Assembly: GCA_031310005.1 (NCBI GenBank)
Contig: CM062381.1
Span: 2,294,001-2,358,000, forward strand
DNA from: Dactylellina haptotyla
Lineage: Eukaryota > Ascomycota > Orbiliomycetes > Orbiliales > Orbiliaceae
Length of the DNA stretch: 64,000 nucleotides
Reading direction: 5' to 3'
Part shown: positions 51,463 to 64,000 of the stretch, piece by piece
Numbering within the stretch: the first letter of the stretch is position 1
Layout of the letters: the number at the start of each line of letters is the position of its first letter
Position numbers and translations under genes: made by a program
Notes under the pieces: generated by a model
Told to the model about the DNA's origin: nothing
Seen by the model: the letters and a program-made list of their open reading frames with translations, nothing else
Database searches by the model: none

Positions 51463-53900
51463 ATGTCTTTTCTCCGAGCTTTAAGCAGCGACTCGCTGAG
51501 CGGGGGTTCGAAATCAACAACTAGCCAAGGTTCGTCCTGTAGGTCCTCCTCGTTTATGAATTCTATTGTTAGTATATATTTAAAGCTAATATCTGTGGTT
51601 CGTTAGCCAACACTAATATCACCTCCGCCCATCATCAGAACCCACCCTTGTCGCCTCATAACGTAGCAACAGGTAGCGGGCATCGTCGCCACCATGCGAA
51701 AGCTCTTCTCAATCCTATGTCGCTACTCCTGCGGAGACGATCTGGTCAGTCGAGTAATGTTAATACCGAATCTGCGACTGGTTCATACGGACACGCGAGG
51801 GATTTACCTGACGACTTTGATCCTGGAATCATATATGGGACCCGGCATCCGGATTGGTCTTTCCCCCGCCGATCTGCAGCTCAACCTACTAGCCAGATCC
51901 GCCAAGAAAATGGGATCTATGGGAAGACAACTGGTAGTTTAGGTTAGTCGAAAGAGTCCTGGGTAATCTTAATTTGGATCTGATGATGGTGCCATAAGGA
52001 AAAGGAGCCCCTCAACATGATATTCTTTCGGATACATCCCATATACGAAACCGGCAAGCTTTATTTACAGAACACTTTAGTGACCTTGATACACTCTCGC
52101 GTGGCATACCTAATCGAACTTCGTTGATTACGGTAGATAACCCATCTGGTGCGAGTGCCGCGGAGGCTTCTCCTGAGTCTGGGAGCGACACTTTGGTTTT
52201 CTCCTCTGTAGATTCACAGGCCGAACGACTCACCAACCTGCCAAAGCTAGACGATTCCGCTTTGCAGTTATCAACTCAGGGTTGCAGCAGTTTGACCGGG
52301 GCCCAGGGCGCAGAATCTAGGATAGAATTATCAGTTTACCAAGGGAACGACTCGAGTATTCCACTAGACCCTCTTTTGAACAGTTCCCGGTTTAGTTTTG
52401 AGGCAAGCAGCGCAGCAAATTCTATCCATGGTGAAGAATTAACCTTATCGGATGGCATCGTAAAATCGTAAATATCTCCTTTGAGAAATTTAAATGTTTA
52501 TTCTCTAATCCATTAAACTAACTATCAACGTCTCGCCAAGACAGTACCAACCTCGGTTTGATGCCTCGAGCAGTGCATCCGAAATTGGTTCTTTTACGAG
52601 TGATGATGTTCACTCCATAACCTCGGAGGATTTAAGAGATGAGGAAGGCGATGGCTTCGCATCCACATCTCTCGACCTCCTACCTGGGATCGCACCCCCA
52701 CCTGGTTTCGAAAATGTCGCCGTGGAAACGCTGGAAAACGCTCGTAGACTTCAGCAACCACCACGAATCGAGAAGCAGGAGATTTCAGCACCTGTTCTAG
52801 ATCCAGGCACTAGAACCAGCAGTCCAAGTGACATGGGAACGAATGGCAGCAAAACAGAAGAAGAAGAAGAAGAAGAAGAAGAAGAAGAAGAGGAAGGAGA
52901 AGAAGGAGAAGAAGAAGGAGAAGAAGAAGAAGAAGAAGAAGAAGAAGAAGAAGAAGGGAAAAAGGCTTTATTAAACCCCGGAAAAGATTATTCATTTCCA
53001 CCATTTATCAATCCTCCTGGAGCTGGCTTGTTGTGTAACGCTGCTCTATCCTGGGACCTAAATGGAAAGGAAAAATCTGCTCATCGCGAAACCGATGGCT
53101 CGTCCTTATTACTCTTTCAAAATATGTTTCAGACTGGTGTACAAGGGGTAAACGAATACGATGAAAACTTCCATACACCATTTCAAGGACTCAAATCTTC
53201 CCAACAAGTTCACCATGAAACCTTTGGATCTGCCGATTATGATATCTATGATATCGACGAGGACGATATGATAGCTGAAGCGAATCGGGATGCCTTAGCT
53301 TCTGATAATGACGGATGGTACGGTCAAGAATTTGGATTTTACCCTACATCCTCAGCGCATAGTACATATTCGGCCGGTGGATTCTTCGGTATCGACCTCC
53401 CTAAACCAGGTTTCATAAGAAATCCTTCATTGACACCCATTAGCGAGCGTTCAGAGGGCTCATTGCGAAATTCGTTGAGTTTCATCAGTCCAAATTCCCT
53501 ACACGGGGGCATCTCGGCAGGTCCTCTAAGTGCAGCTCTGTTCACAGAAATTGCAAATGATGAAGGACTAAACTGTGACGATGCAACTATGGCGCAACTA
53601 CACCTTCTCAGCGGTGCCAGGACAAATGAAGAGAACTTCGGACCATTGAAACATGTAACGACACCCGTTCAGAATGCAATACCGGCGGCCAATAACCACA
53701 ATAGCTCCAATTCTTCGTTCAATCCCTCGACTTATATTCATAGTCAGCAGCATCCATTCCTAGCTACAAAAGATGATCCTAACCATCATGTCAGTGAGGT
53801 GAGCACGTCGTATGTCCACGATGTTGATCTAGGTTGGGTGATGGAGAAACGGAGAGGTGGGGAACTAATACAACGAGAACTTGTTCGAGGCGCGGTGTAA
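51463..53900 (+). CDS. Disordered protein with poly-Glu tract, function unknown
   Basis: Exons 51463-51529, 51607-51942, 52005-52459, 52545-53900; 737 residues, phases closed, donors GTTCGT, GTTAGT and GTAAAA. The protein is Ser/Asn/Asp-rich with no membrane segment or enzyme motif I can see. Features: a segment with DFDPGIIYGTRHPDW near residue 80; a nearly pure Glu/Gly run at about 391-430 encoded by GAA/GAG repeats; an acidic segment DYDIYDIDEDDMIAEANRDAL near 565; then WYGQEFGFYPTSS and SLTPISERSEGSLRNS. The C terminus (GWVMEKRRGGELIQRELVRGAV) looks ordered. The pattern of short conserved blocks in a disordered chain suggests a scaffold or regulatory protein, but I do not recognise it. 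Confidence 0.85.
52857..52962. repeat. GAA/GAG trinucleotide tract in coding sequence
   Basis: About 105 bp of purine-only GAA, GAG and GGA triplets encoding a Glu-rich run. Prone to length change by slippage in steps of one codon. Confidence 0.95.
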
Positions 53901-54422
53901 AAACGCGCCAAATGCCTTTTGAGAGCTATGTCGAGATACAAGGTTCAGATATCTTTTAGTGTGGATCAATTGCAGTATTTTGTGCGACAACACCCTGTTA
54001 CGATATATGCCGATGCTTCTGATGTACACGGCCCTAGTGGACAAAAGGGCCTTAATCTATTTCTAGATGGTGAGGCGTAGTGATGGGATTTCACCATACT
54101 GGCAGTCATGGCTCGTGCATGGGTATATATTAGCAATAAGATGCCTCCGGATGTTCGGATCGTGGTTCGCAATCCGCATGATAAGAGAGTCAAGACAAGA
54201 GGTTCACCGCCGAAACCGTAAATTCGTAACCCGCTTAATTAGATTTGCTGGATTAGATTTTAGCTAATAAAAGAGATATCCTTACTTCATGGGGTTCGGA
54301 CAGCTGGCTGGTCTACATGTTTGAAGGAAGTTAATAAGAAATTGCAAATTCGACCACATATCTAGTTCTGGACCATACAGGAAAGCCCTATTATGTAATT
54401 CTAAATCAAATCCCGGTCATAC
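53901..54422. other. Convergent intergenic region
   Basis: About 520 bp between the stop codons of the unknown gene (plus) and the MFS gene (minus). Short frames on both strands look like chance. It should carry both 3' UTRs; nothing else seen. Confidence 0.55.
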
Positions 54423-56545
54423 CTATGTGGAGTACCCTTCTGTTTTATCTACTGCCACTCTCAAAGTCTGAACATTCGCAGCTCTCCGACCATGGCCAAT
54501 AAGGAGGGCTGCTCCTGTCGCTGCGCATGCAATGACCCCTTGGAATATTAACGCCCGTCTCATGTTCCCACTTCCATCATCAGTCAATGCCGTCATCGAA
54601 ATGATAAAAATAGCTCCTAGGAGTTGACCACCAGACCAAAGTATTGTTGAAGTAATATCCGGGGGTACCGGGTGGGTTATTTCCACAACAAATTCCAGAG
54701 ATAGGGGAAGTAAAGAGAATGAAGCTGCACCTAGAAGGGCTAAAACAACATACGGGGGAGCTAAAGAGCCACTTGTTGGTGCAAATATGAGGCCAATATC
54801 TGAGAAAGATGTTAATGGAATTAATAGAGTTGATTCACCGGGATGTTAGCTTCAAACTTACAGCACAAAGAAATTATTGGAACAAGTATACGAATAGCTA
54901 AGAGGAATGTGTGGGTACGGTCGACGATCGGGGATACAATAGCGGACCTAGGTGCCGGTACGTTAGATCAATTCAACTCGTAACTAAAGGGTTTGATCAT
55001 ACGCAATTAACCCCACGACTATGAGTATTGCACCACCGATCCCGGCATCGTTTTCGGAATAACCATATGGTTCTAAAATCTGCAAATTTTATTTAGGTTC
55101 CCTTCCACAAATCTGCCAAATGGAAACAAATCGTAGACATCGAGAATGAGACTCACCTGGTTTAGTAAGGAGCTACTAGCATTGAATAGTCCAACCAAGA
55201 TTGAGAACTAGTTCACAAAAAATAAGCTAAAGTATCAAAGGTAACTAGATATTTGAGGCACATGCCATCGTAAAGATAAGCCAGAACTCAAGCGATGTTA
55301 ATATTTTTGAAAAGGAGGCTTTCCAAGGCAGTTTCTCTTGTGCCGACGAAGGGCAAGGAGGTGTTGGCGGCTTTGCTTGCACCATAAAAATTGGTACTGT
55401 GACTGCAGTCGTCTTTATTCCTTAGCCTTGAGAGATCAATATAGTTCAAGAAGCCATATATATCGCCTTACTATAATTGCAATGTAGAGAAGCATATTGG
55501 GGATATCCCTAGTTTGGTATTAGCATGGGTATAACAAGTAGGACATACTACCTTCTCACTCAGGTTCGGAAACCAGAAATGGGTCGATCAATTGGCCCAG
55601 CTAATCGAGAAACCGGAACAGTCAGCCGTAATTGAAGCGAGGTATTACGGGATCTAGATTTCACATACAGCTGCTCCTAGTGGGTTGCTAAGAGATATGA
55701 GTGCATTTGCTGTTACACGGCCCTTTGAAGTGAACCAAAGGTCACTGTAGTATGCAGGAGCACTTAAAACAAACGGTTGCCCGAAACCTGTATATTCAAG
55801 GGTAAGGATTTTGTGCTATTCATGATCGATGGTATATGCCACGTTGTTTCTATTTGAAGCGCTCTGGCTAGAGGGATAAACAGACCTATTAATATCTGTC
55901 CGAGCATAACAACAGCGAAATGACCCCCATCTGAGCTATTGGCTTTTGCTCCGATGAAGCGTAACCAGACACCAGTCACACTGAAACCTGCTGCGAAGAA
56001 CAAAGCGGCTCGAACCCCAAAATGATTTAGAGAGTATATGACAATTCTTTCGTGATTTGTATCAGTGACAATCTTCTGTGTATATGGACTTCATGAATTG
56101 ACAAGATAAATAAGATAAACCTACGGACTCATGCATATATAAGCTAAGAAAATGACCGTTGAAAGCCAGTTGACCGAGGATATGTGGCCAAGCCGAAAGA
56201 ATAGTTGAGTAGATTTCGATACTGGCGCAAAAGTGATCCATCTAGGAAAGGTGTATTATAACAGTTAGTAAGAGAGTTGTGAGCAATTCAGGGTAGGATA
56301 TTTCATGTTTCGTAATACCCCCAACTGATCATAATATTCATTAACATCAATGTTATTAACCCTATCCATCTCCTACGATAGACTTTATAAGTCGGCACGG
56401 CTATCATCGATAGATTCTGGGTAGAATTTCGCTGTTCTTGAGCCGGGTCGCTTTTGAGGTCAACTTCAACTTTTGCAGGAATACTTGCCCCTATTTGCTC
56501 TCCTTCAACTCTTTCTGTGCTATGAATGCTTAAAGGCGATGCCAT
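54423..56545 (-). CDS. FLVCR-like MFS transporter
   Basis: Eleven exons on the minus strand: 56319-56545, 56125-56241, 55886-56046, 55669-55787, 55560-55600, 55472-55508, 55266-55412, 55157-55207, 55003-55079, 54862-54947, 54423-54799; 1,440 bases, 479 residues, all phases closed. After a roughly 45-residue cytosolic N terminus comes [19 protein letters not shown], then [93 protein letters not shown], and [20 protein letters not shown]: the order and motifs of fungal FLVCR/DIRC2-type MFS carriers with about 12 membrane segments. Substrate not known; animal relatives are linked to heme or choline. Intron 7 appears to be GC-AG (GCATGT...ACTAG). The many short exons make the gene look broken, but it is intact. 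Confidence 0.93.
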
Positions 56546-57305
56546 ATTATTGTTATTGGCACCGAACGGCTATTTTCTTACAAAACTAGCGTTCAGTAAT
56601 CCGCCTTAATTTTGATCATAACAGCGTTGGCTGCAAGCGTCTGAAGTTGACATCTGAATGATAATTGAAGAGAAATGCTTCTGATGTAAACAATGCTAGA
56701 CTTGGCGGGAAGTATTTACGAAATTGATTTGGCGTACAATCCCTGCGAAGCTGGGTATTCCCCCATGATTGTTGGAACTAGGGAAGATTGCAAAACAGCG
56801 TACCGAGTTAGTCAATGGGTAAATAGGCTCAAATGCACCTGATATGTGAATTATCAAGGCTTCAAGATTGGGGGTAAAATTGCATGTGAAAGACACAAGA
56901 AATTCGGTTTACTCTTGCTACTCAAGATCCTCGAGGCTAGTATACTTTTCTAAATTGGCTGTTCAAGCACTGGGGAAAGGAATGGGAAATTGTGGAAGAG
57001 CGTTTTCTATTCACTATTCTAAGTACCTTTTGCTCACACTCTAGAAGTACTGATGGTTACTTGAAAATGCAATTTATCTTGCTAAGCTGTCGTGATGACA
57101 AACCATATATATTTTGCGTTAGCGTTGCTGAGACCACAACGAATCCAGCACTCCAATTAGTTTGAAGTTCCCATAGCGTCGTGGTTTCTCCGCCAGACAA
57201 CACAGCACGTAACGCCGAAAAAGAACACGAACCAAGTCATACCAAAGCCCCGCTATTCGAACTACTCAGCAGTATCTTCCCAACTAGAACGACCGTTTTA
57301 ATAAA
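56546..57305. promoter_or_regulatory. Divergent promoter region, MFS / BLM10
   Basis: 760 bp between divergent start codons. Open frames in it are short and unlike known families. It must hold the promoters of both genes; no specific regulatory site can be called by eye. Confidence 0.5.
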
Positions 57306-60300
57306 ATGGATCAAAGATTCTTAGATAGCCTTAGCATAGGCCATCAAGGAGATGGTATCCAAGACATATCCAGAACTACCACTCCAGGTCCTGGTTGGCA
57401 GGACGAGAGCGATGATGAAATCAAGCTGCCACGACAACGACAAAGAACATTCCCGTATACACAATATCTACCATATAGTTGTGAGACAGAAGAAACTCGC
57501 CTTCGGAACCTAGAAGAGATAACGAAGAAGCTATACATTGCAGTCGAATCTGGAGACTTTGCCCCTGGTGCATTGCATTGGTCGAGGGAACTCAGGTCCT
57601 GGCTTCAGATGAAATTCGATCTCCCTCGTCATACTCGGGCTAAACTAGTAAAATTATTTTATAATCTCGCACTTTCGCGTGGGTTAACTCTTTCTGTTTC
57701 GGAGAGGTTCGCGAGCATGTTTATGCTTTTAACGAAGTTAGTATTGTGATGTCAACTGTGTACAACGAAATATCTCAGGGAACTTAACATTGGTTTTCTA
57801 GGAGGAAACACTATCTCAAACCGGGGCAAGACTTGTACCTCGACTGGTACCCTCTCTATAAAGAGTTAAAGATATTTATTCTCCCTCAAGAAACTGGATT
57901 CATAAATACAACCCACATCAAGAGAAACGTTCGAACCTTGACGAAAATGTGTACATTTTGTCAGCTATATACCAGCCCTACTGAGATCCCAAGGATGTTA
58001 GAGGAGTTTCTACCATATGTAAGATTTCATTTTCCTTTTCTTTTGAAATTATGTCACAATGCTTCTAGTTCTTTCCTGTGTTACCCTTCTTTGGGTTTTT
58101 ACTACGAATATCATTCATACTAATTAGCGGTTAGTGTAGCCTTTCTCATACGGAGGGTGCCTTTATTGTCGTTGGATTACTGAATCTTCTAATGCCGACG
58201 ACACCACCGCCTCCTACATTTCCACAGGGACTACCAGGGTCTTATCTTCCAGGTATGTGTGGTAATCTAGTCCTAATATTAACATGGTAACTGACACGAC
58301 AAGAAGGGCTCTTCCATATTTGGGCTCTAGGAAACCGATCAAAGACTTTTGATGTGAATTTCCTGGATCTACTCTCACGGTTGGCCCGGGATTCTCTACC
58401 AGCCAGCCATGTCAAATTCGGTCCCTACGGAATCTTCACCAAAGAGCAATCTGCCACTATATTCACGGCTGTATTGCGATTACTCGAAATACCTGTTGGT
58501 CAGGCTTCTAGTCCATATAGCCCGGTAGTCGATATTGGTGCAGGTCTCGCTGCCACCCTAGAAAAGGACCCCAAAAAGCATCCCGTTGCTCATCATATTG
58601 CAAGATGGGTTGTAATGTCCCTCTCGCCTCATTCTCTTACAGAGGAAGGATCTATCCTTGTCAGTCTCGAAGGACTCATTCAAGCCGTCGAAACTTTCTT
58701 CCACCCTTCAAACAACGGAAATTGGACCAAAACTCTATCACAGCTAGCATATTATCTATCGGATTTTTTCGTTATGAGGTGGAATCGAGAGCAAAGTGGA
58801 GAGATGGATATACCAGAGGACCGACTTCTTACCCCCGCGTTAAAAAAAAGATTCGTTTTGGTGCTTCGAGAGGCTGTGTTTATGGGAATCTATTCTAAAA
58901 GTGGAACTGCGATGAATTTTGCGATGCAATCTCTGCAAAGTCTTGCTTTCTTAGAACCTGATCTCATCCTCCCGGGCTCGCTTCAGAGAATCTATCCTGC
59001 CATGCAAGGCCTAGTGGAGGTTCACAGGACAACATCATCTTTAAGAGCACTACAAGTACTAGCGAGCATTATCGTACGCCATAAAGGCTATCGCATCCAC
59101 ACTACAACATTGTTATCGCTCGCCCTTCCTGGAATTGACGCTAATGATCTAGATAAAACATTGCAAACATTAGCATTCATCCAATCTGTCGCTTATAATG
59201 TTCCTTTTTATGATCTGAACACTGCTTCTCCTTCCCCAGACGGCTCTGAGATGATTTACAATAAACTTGCAGTTGAGTGGCTCCAGAAACAACTGGAGGC
59301 ACTTGAATCCGGAGATCTTGAGGGATTTGCTAGATACCATGGCTTACCTGATGTTGATGAAGAGGCGATCCTGAAATCTTCTACTTCTGGGTTCGGCGAG
59401 TTCGTAGTGTCGTTCTTGGAACGCGTTTTCGTTCTTCTAGAGAACTTACCTGATGCTTCTCGGGTTAGGAGCGGCTCACCAGAGGAAGCCATTGTCAACA
59501 CTCTACCCTCTACTTTTCTACCTCTTTTAGCAGCTCTTTCGCCCGAGCTATATGATTTGGCTCTCCAAAAAGTTGCAGACTTTGTGGGAAACCATGTAAT
59601 ACACCAGGCACGTGATGCTATGGCTTTCATATGCGATGCTCTCTGCAAGGTCAACCCGGAGAAGGCTTTGAAGCGCCTTCTACCGTTACTGATTGCAGGG
59701 ATTAGGGTCGAGATTGAAGAAAATGGAGCAGCGTCGACTAGACACAGTGGCGCCGATGTACTTCCTCGAGATCGCGCACTAGTGTGGTTTGTAACCATTC
59801 TGAGCATGTGTGTGGTACATGTAGGCTCTGCTCTACTGGAATTTACAACGGAGATTCTAGAGATTACAAATTATATGCAGCAAAAGTGCAAAGGAATCCC
59901 GGCTGTGCATGTATCAAACCTCATCCATCATCTGCTTTTAAGTTTAACTCTCACATACACCAATGACTTCGCGTTAGATGAAGCTAGCGACTCCAGTACC
60001 GGTTAGTTTCGCAAGATAGTTTTATTTGAGAACGTGGCTAATTTATATTAGTGAATGTTGGAATTGGAACCTGGGGGAAAATTGTGGAGCCACAGAACCT
60101 TAAAATTAAGTGGCACGTTCCAACCGAAGAGGAAGTCCGCCTGGCTACCCAGATATTTGAACGGCTGTCTATAAGTGCTCTCGAGAGACTGACGCTATTG
60201 ATAAATGAGGGCTCAGAGATAAAAAGAGATGGGGTAGGGAAAGAATGGTCTGACGATGTTTCAAGGAACTTGGTCTTACTTCGGCTTCTGCTGTCTGGTA

Positions 60301-63300
60301 TTGCGTCTCTAGTAGACGTCTCCGGTGGGCCTTTACCAGATTCTATGACCCTCTCCTCCGGAAACGACATTCCATCGTCTGCTGGTGACCAGAATTTATC
60401 TTTGGAGGATGACGAAGAGTCTCTAGATCCTGAAAACAGCCAACAAGAGACTTTTGTGTACCCCACTGGTTACTTTTTTGGAGATTCAAATCATGATCTG
60501 TACCAACTTATCCACAGTCTCCGACGGCGCATTGGGGAAGCACTTCATGGTGTGCATTCATTCCTAGTGAAAGAACAACAAGACGATGTTGCATGTTTCA
60601 ATGCACTATATACGGTAACTTACCCATCAATATTTCGTTTAAAACAGTCTCTAACCTAAAATTTTACTTAGGCATATAGATCTTGGTTTGTCGACGTTCG
60701 GATCGAACGGTCAGCCCAGGTTGTTGAACGAATTCTTCGCCTCTTTGAATCAGATATTCATCTCTTTAAAATAAGTGGCTTACGGAAAGTTTACCCGCGG
60801 CCTTTGCTCCTTCGGCGTGCCAACCTATATCATTTGCAGCGTTTGAGAAGTAATATTGGGCCGCGAAAGCGAACGCAACTTGACGAGTGTCTTTTATTAG
60901 ACCTTGCCGAATCAGCTGTTTCCCCATACACAGAAATACGACGGCACGCCCAGAGCGCCGCGGAATCCGCGTGTAAGGTAATAATCGGTGCGAGACCATT
61001 GGTGATACCGAAACTCCTTAATGCATTTGAAGAAGCTGTCCAGATAAACAACTATGGCAGGATGAAGGGTGCAATGTACACCTTACTCCTGGGAAGCCTA
61101 AGTAAAACTGTTGGGCGCGATTGGAGATTCGCGCCTCGTGTGATCAAATCTTTCATTGCGGCTTCTGCGGCTGATAAATTATCTGTTCAAAAACTCGCCA
61201 TGGGGGCGACATTCCAAGTTATCGATTATGGAAGACCTCTTGAGCAGCTTGTCCTTTTGGATGAACAAGTTCTTGAAGCGATAGCGCCAATAGACGATGT
61301 TCGAGAGCTCATTGCCCAGCGCAAACTTAGGGTTGCAGCGAAGGCTAAAGGAATTGAGCTTAAAAAGGCGGAGTTAGTATCAGAGCTAGTAGATCTAGCC
61401 CGAGGATCGCATTGGAAGATTGCAAACCGAACAGTTACGGTTATGCTCGGAATGGGTATGCGATTTGACACTCTTGCAGAAGAAGTAGTAATTGAGCTCA
61501 TGACTCGGGGTTCTATTGACACCCATCCAATGCTCCGGGGGCTTTATTGCAGTGGACTGATTGCGGTAAGGACCGGTTAAACAAGCACGTTGTTAGAATA
61601 TCTGCTGACCAAGGAGGATTTATATAGTTATTTTGTTTAATCGACCTAAGATCGGCTTGCGGGCACAAATACCAAAATTTTCTTCTAGACATTTACAAAT
61701 TTCCTTCTCAGAAGGAGATAGTGGTTGATCAAAAAGACAAGGAGTGGACCAATAAGTTTCTTTTGGACTTTGCCAAAGAGCAAACACCTTTTTACGTTGA
61801 TTTCGATCATATTGGATGGCTAGCTTGGGGAAATACTATGACAATATTCGAGGCTCAGTCAACTCAGAAACGCGAATGGGACAGCTTGGAGAGTAAGGTT
61901 CGTGGTCAGATCGGACGTCTAGTAGACCGCAAATGGTTTCACGCTTTCTGCGAGTATATGAAGCAAGAGCCCCGAGAAGGTATTGCAGACAGGTTTCGTA
62001 TGGCAAGCCCTATATTACTACAGTTTATGTTTGAGCTTGTCCGTGACGGAGTAGCGGTACTTACCTTCAATGATATTTCTATGGAAATTCTTGAGCTTTT
62101 TGGGGATGGTAGTGATAAAAATCAGCACCGTGCAACTGCAGAAATGTTCGGCGCACTTCTTAATTCAACAAGAGATTGCTCTGAAGAGGAGAAATCTCAA
62201 ACGTGGGATCTAATACTCCCAATCCTTACGAAAACCTTCGACGATGGACTTAACCCTGACAACCTATCGTACTGGGTGGCATTCGTTCATACATCATTGG
62301 TTCGTATATCTACTAAACTAAAATTACGATTTCTATGTCTGTAACTAATAAATTGTAGCAAGGGAAAGACCTCCGCAGATCTTGGCCAATAGTGCTGCAA
62401 CTTTCAAATTTCCGCTTAGATCTAGGTTCTAATGCTGCATTCAAAGAAAGCTCGAAGATTCAACTATTGCAACAATGCATTAATGACGCAGGTTGGCATT
62501 TCAGACTCCACCAACCCATTTGGGACGACTTCATCGCCCATCTCGACCACCCATATAAAGGTGTTAGAGAAGCTATTGGACAGACGTTAGCTTGTATCAA
62601 TAGAACTCGTTACCATGAGTCCTTCGGATGCGTTCGTGACTTTCTAGAAGCGCAGAGAAGTTACTCATCTGTCGGGATACCACCTTATCAAACAGACAAA
62701 GAATTAATTCGCACTTTTGCGGCTATATTGCAACAGCTGGCGAAATGGAGGGGCGCAGATAGGCCAGAGATGCAGAGTAGCTCTTCATACACCTCTGCAA
62801 GCAAAACGGTTTTGCTTTGGTTGGAAAGCACATTGTCTTCTCACGAATGCACTCAGCTTGCCCCATTGTTTTCTCGCGCGCTTATTAACGAAATATTACA
62901 TATGATAGACGTACGAGAGGATCCAGAACTTATGTCACTTGCTTATAATGTTTTCCGGCATTTACCAGATATACCACATCCAATCGGCCAAGATGACACC
63001 TTCATAGAACGCCTAATACAAACAGGTTCTAGTGCCAGCTCTTGGCATCAACGTTTGAGAGTTCTGTTGAACATCGGAGTTGTCTACTTTCGGCGGCTGT
63101 TTCTTATCTCCCCAGAGCAACGGAGAACACTCTTCAGCTGTGTGTCGAATATGCTGGGTGATCCGCAGCTAGAGGTTCGAATTGGAGCTGCAACGACGCT
63201 CTCTGGCATGATAAGATGTTCCCCGGTACCTTTTAGGGATCGAGTGGTGCCTCTTTTGAAGAAACGATTTGTCAATTTACTTTTGAAAAATCCTTTGCCG

Positions 63301-63676
63301 CGAGCATCCAATTCACGCCCCGGAAGTCCCCATCAAAAGCTCACAGTGAATCGGCATGCAGCAGTCTTAGGGTTGAGTTCTTTGATTCAAGCATTCCCTT
63401 ACGTATCACCGCCCCCATCGTGGCTTCCTGAGATCCTCACCATCTTGGCTTTGAGAGCTGCCTCCGACCCTGGGATGGTTGGTGAGAGTGTCAAAGCATG
63501 TTTGAGCGACTTCAAGAAAACCCGCCAAGATACTTGGCATATAGATGTTAAGGCAAGTGTCCACAGCCCCAACAGGAAGAAGTTTAAGACTGACTTTTTC
63601 GGATTTTGAAAAGGCATTTTCATCCGATCAACTTGAAGACTTAGAAGGGGTTCTCTGGAAAAGCTATTTCGCATGA
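57306..63676 (+). CDS. blm10: Blm10/PA200 proteasome activator
   Basis: Exons 57306-57736, 57802-58018, 58135-58252, 58307-60001, 60052-60614, 60672-61565, 61628-62299, 62359-63552, 63614-63676; 5,847 bases, 1,948 residues, within the family range (human PA200 1,843; yeast Blm10 2,143), phases closed. The protein is a HEAT-like helical solenoid that caps the 20S proteasome. Recognisable blocks: KRKHYLKPGQDLYLDWYPLY (about 144), FIVVGLLNLLMPTTPPPPT, VNFLDLLSRLARDSLP, DINFLD-type region, LRSNIGPRKRTQLDECL, RRHAQSAAESACK, and HLDHPYKGVREAIGQTL near the end. The last intron (63553-63613) appears to be GC-AG (AAG|GCAAGT, branch CTGAC); splicing it gives the conserved C terminus SSDQLEDLEGVLWKSYFA. 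The final Y-F-A resembles the HbYX tail that opens the proteasome gate (Y-Y-A in yeast). Reading through instead would stop at 63609 and lose that tail. Confidence 0.95.
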
Positions 63677-64000
63677 AGCGATGACTTTAATCGATTTTAG
63701 ATAATCCCTTGGTTGGTTTCACTTGAGGCTTTTAATTTACGAGTGCTTGGACTGTGGTCTAATGAAAACGGAGAACCAATTGATTTTAACATTCGCGCAA
63801 CTTTGAACCTGTAACGGTAACCTCAAAATTTTAACGAGTAATTGTTACCTAAGTACTAAGCATCCAGTGAGCCTATAATTGAAGCATGAGCTAGTTTTAT
63901 TGCATTTTTACGCCGCCCAGATTTTTATAGTAAGATCAACGCTGCCGGTAGCAACCACGCAACGAATGCTAGAGGCTTCGGATGCTTCGGATTGACTTTT
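63677..64000. other. Downstream of BLM10, no gene seen
   Basis: The last 324 bp hold the BLM10 3' UTR and unique sequence. No further coding region or RNA gene is recognisable before the window ends. Confidence 0.6.

Noticed and set aside
54423-56545. MFS gene as a pseudogene because only scattered open frames are visible
   Set aside because: Eleven exons join with all phases closed and the family motifs run in order, so the gene is intact with many short exons.
59256-59807. 183-codon minus-strand frame inside BLM10
   Set aside because: It is a shadow of the large BLM10 exon on the other strand.

Overview
The window comes from a filamentous ascomycete (Pezizomycotina). Its genes have short introns with GTAAGT-like donors and CTAAC/CTGAC-like branch sites. 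They encode typical fungal proteins: a TFIIH Tfb1 subunit, a Blm10 proteasome activator, an FLVCR-like MFS carrier and a disordered universal-stress protein. They sit beside a very large AT-rich block carrying the C-to-T/G-to-A decay expected of repeat-induced point mutation (RIP). I cannot name the species.

Layout. Positions 1-26089 are extremely AT-rich (GC roughly 10-15% by eye), gene-free, RIP-degraded repeat DNA. Two Ty3/Gypsy relics can still be read in it: reverse transcriptase remains near 840-1130, and a full-length LTR element at 8923-17448 with 542-bp LTRs. Two copies of one Ty1/Copia element have landed in this block in opposite orientation: 26090-32405 (minus) and 33689-40350 (plus), separated by 1,283 bp of AT-rich DNA. 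Both have normal base composition, show no RIP and have 5-bp target duplications (ATAAT and AAAAT). Three of their four 167-bp LTRs are identical. AT-rich relic DNA resumes at 40351 and grades out by about 45.4 kb.

From 45.5 kb to the end is a compact gene block: universal-stress-protein gene (+, 45513-48073), TFB1 (-, 48727-50884), a gene for a disordered protein of unknown function (+, 51463-53900), an FLVCR-like MFS transporter in 11 exons (-, 54423-56545), and BLM10 in 9 exons (+, 57306-63676). I rebuilt each exon chain by hand; within every gene the exon phases close exactly. Two introns, one in the MFS gene and one at the 3' end of BLM10, appear to be GC-AG.

The most unusual object is the Copia element. 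Between the end of pol and the 3' LTR it carries about 1.5 kb of extra sequence. On the strand opposite gag-pol this holds a three-exon gene with good splice signals. Its predicted product of about 226 residues starts with a cysteine array that exactly fits the Zn2Cys6 (Gal4-type) spacing. An antisense, intron-containing, possibly DNA-binding cargo or regulatory gene on a fungal Copia element is the best candidate here for an undescribed system.
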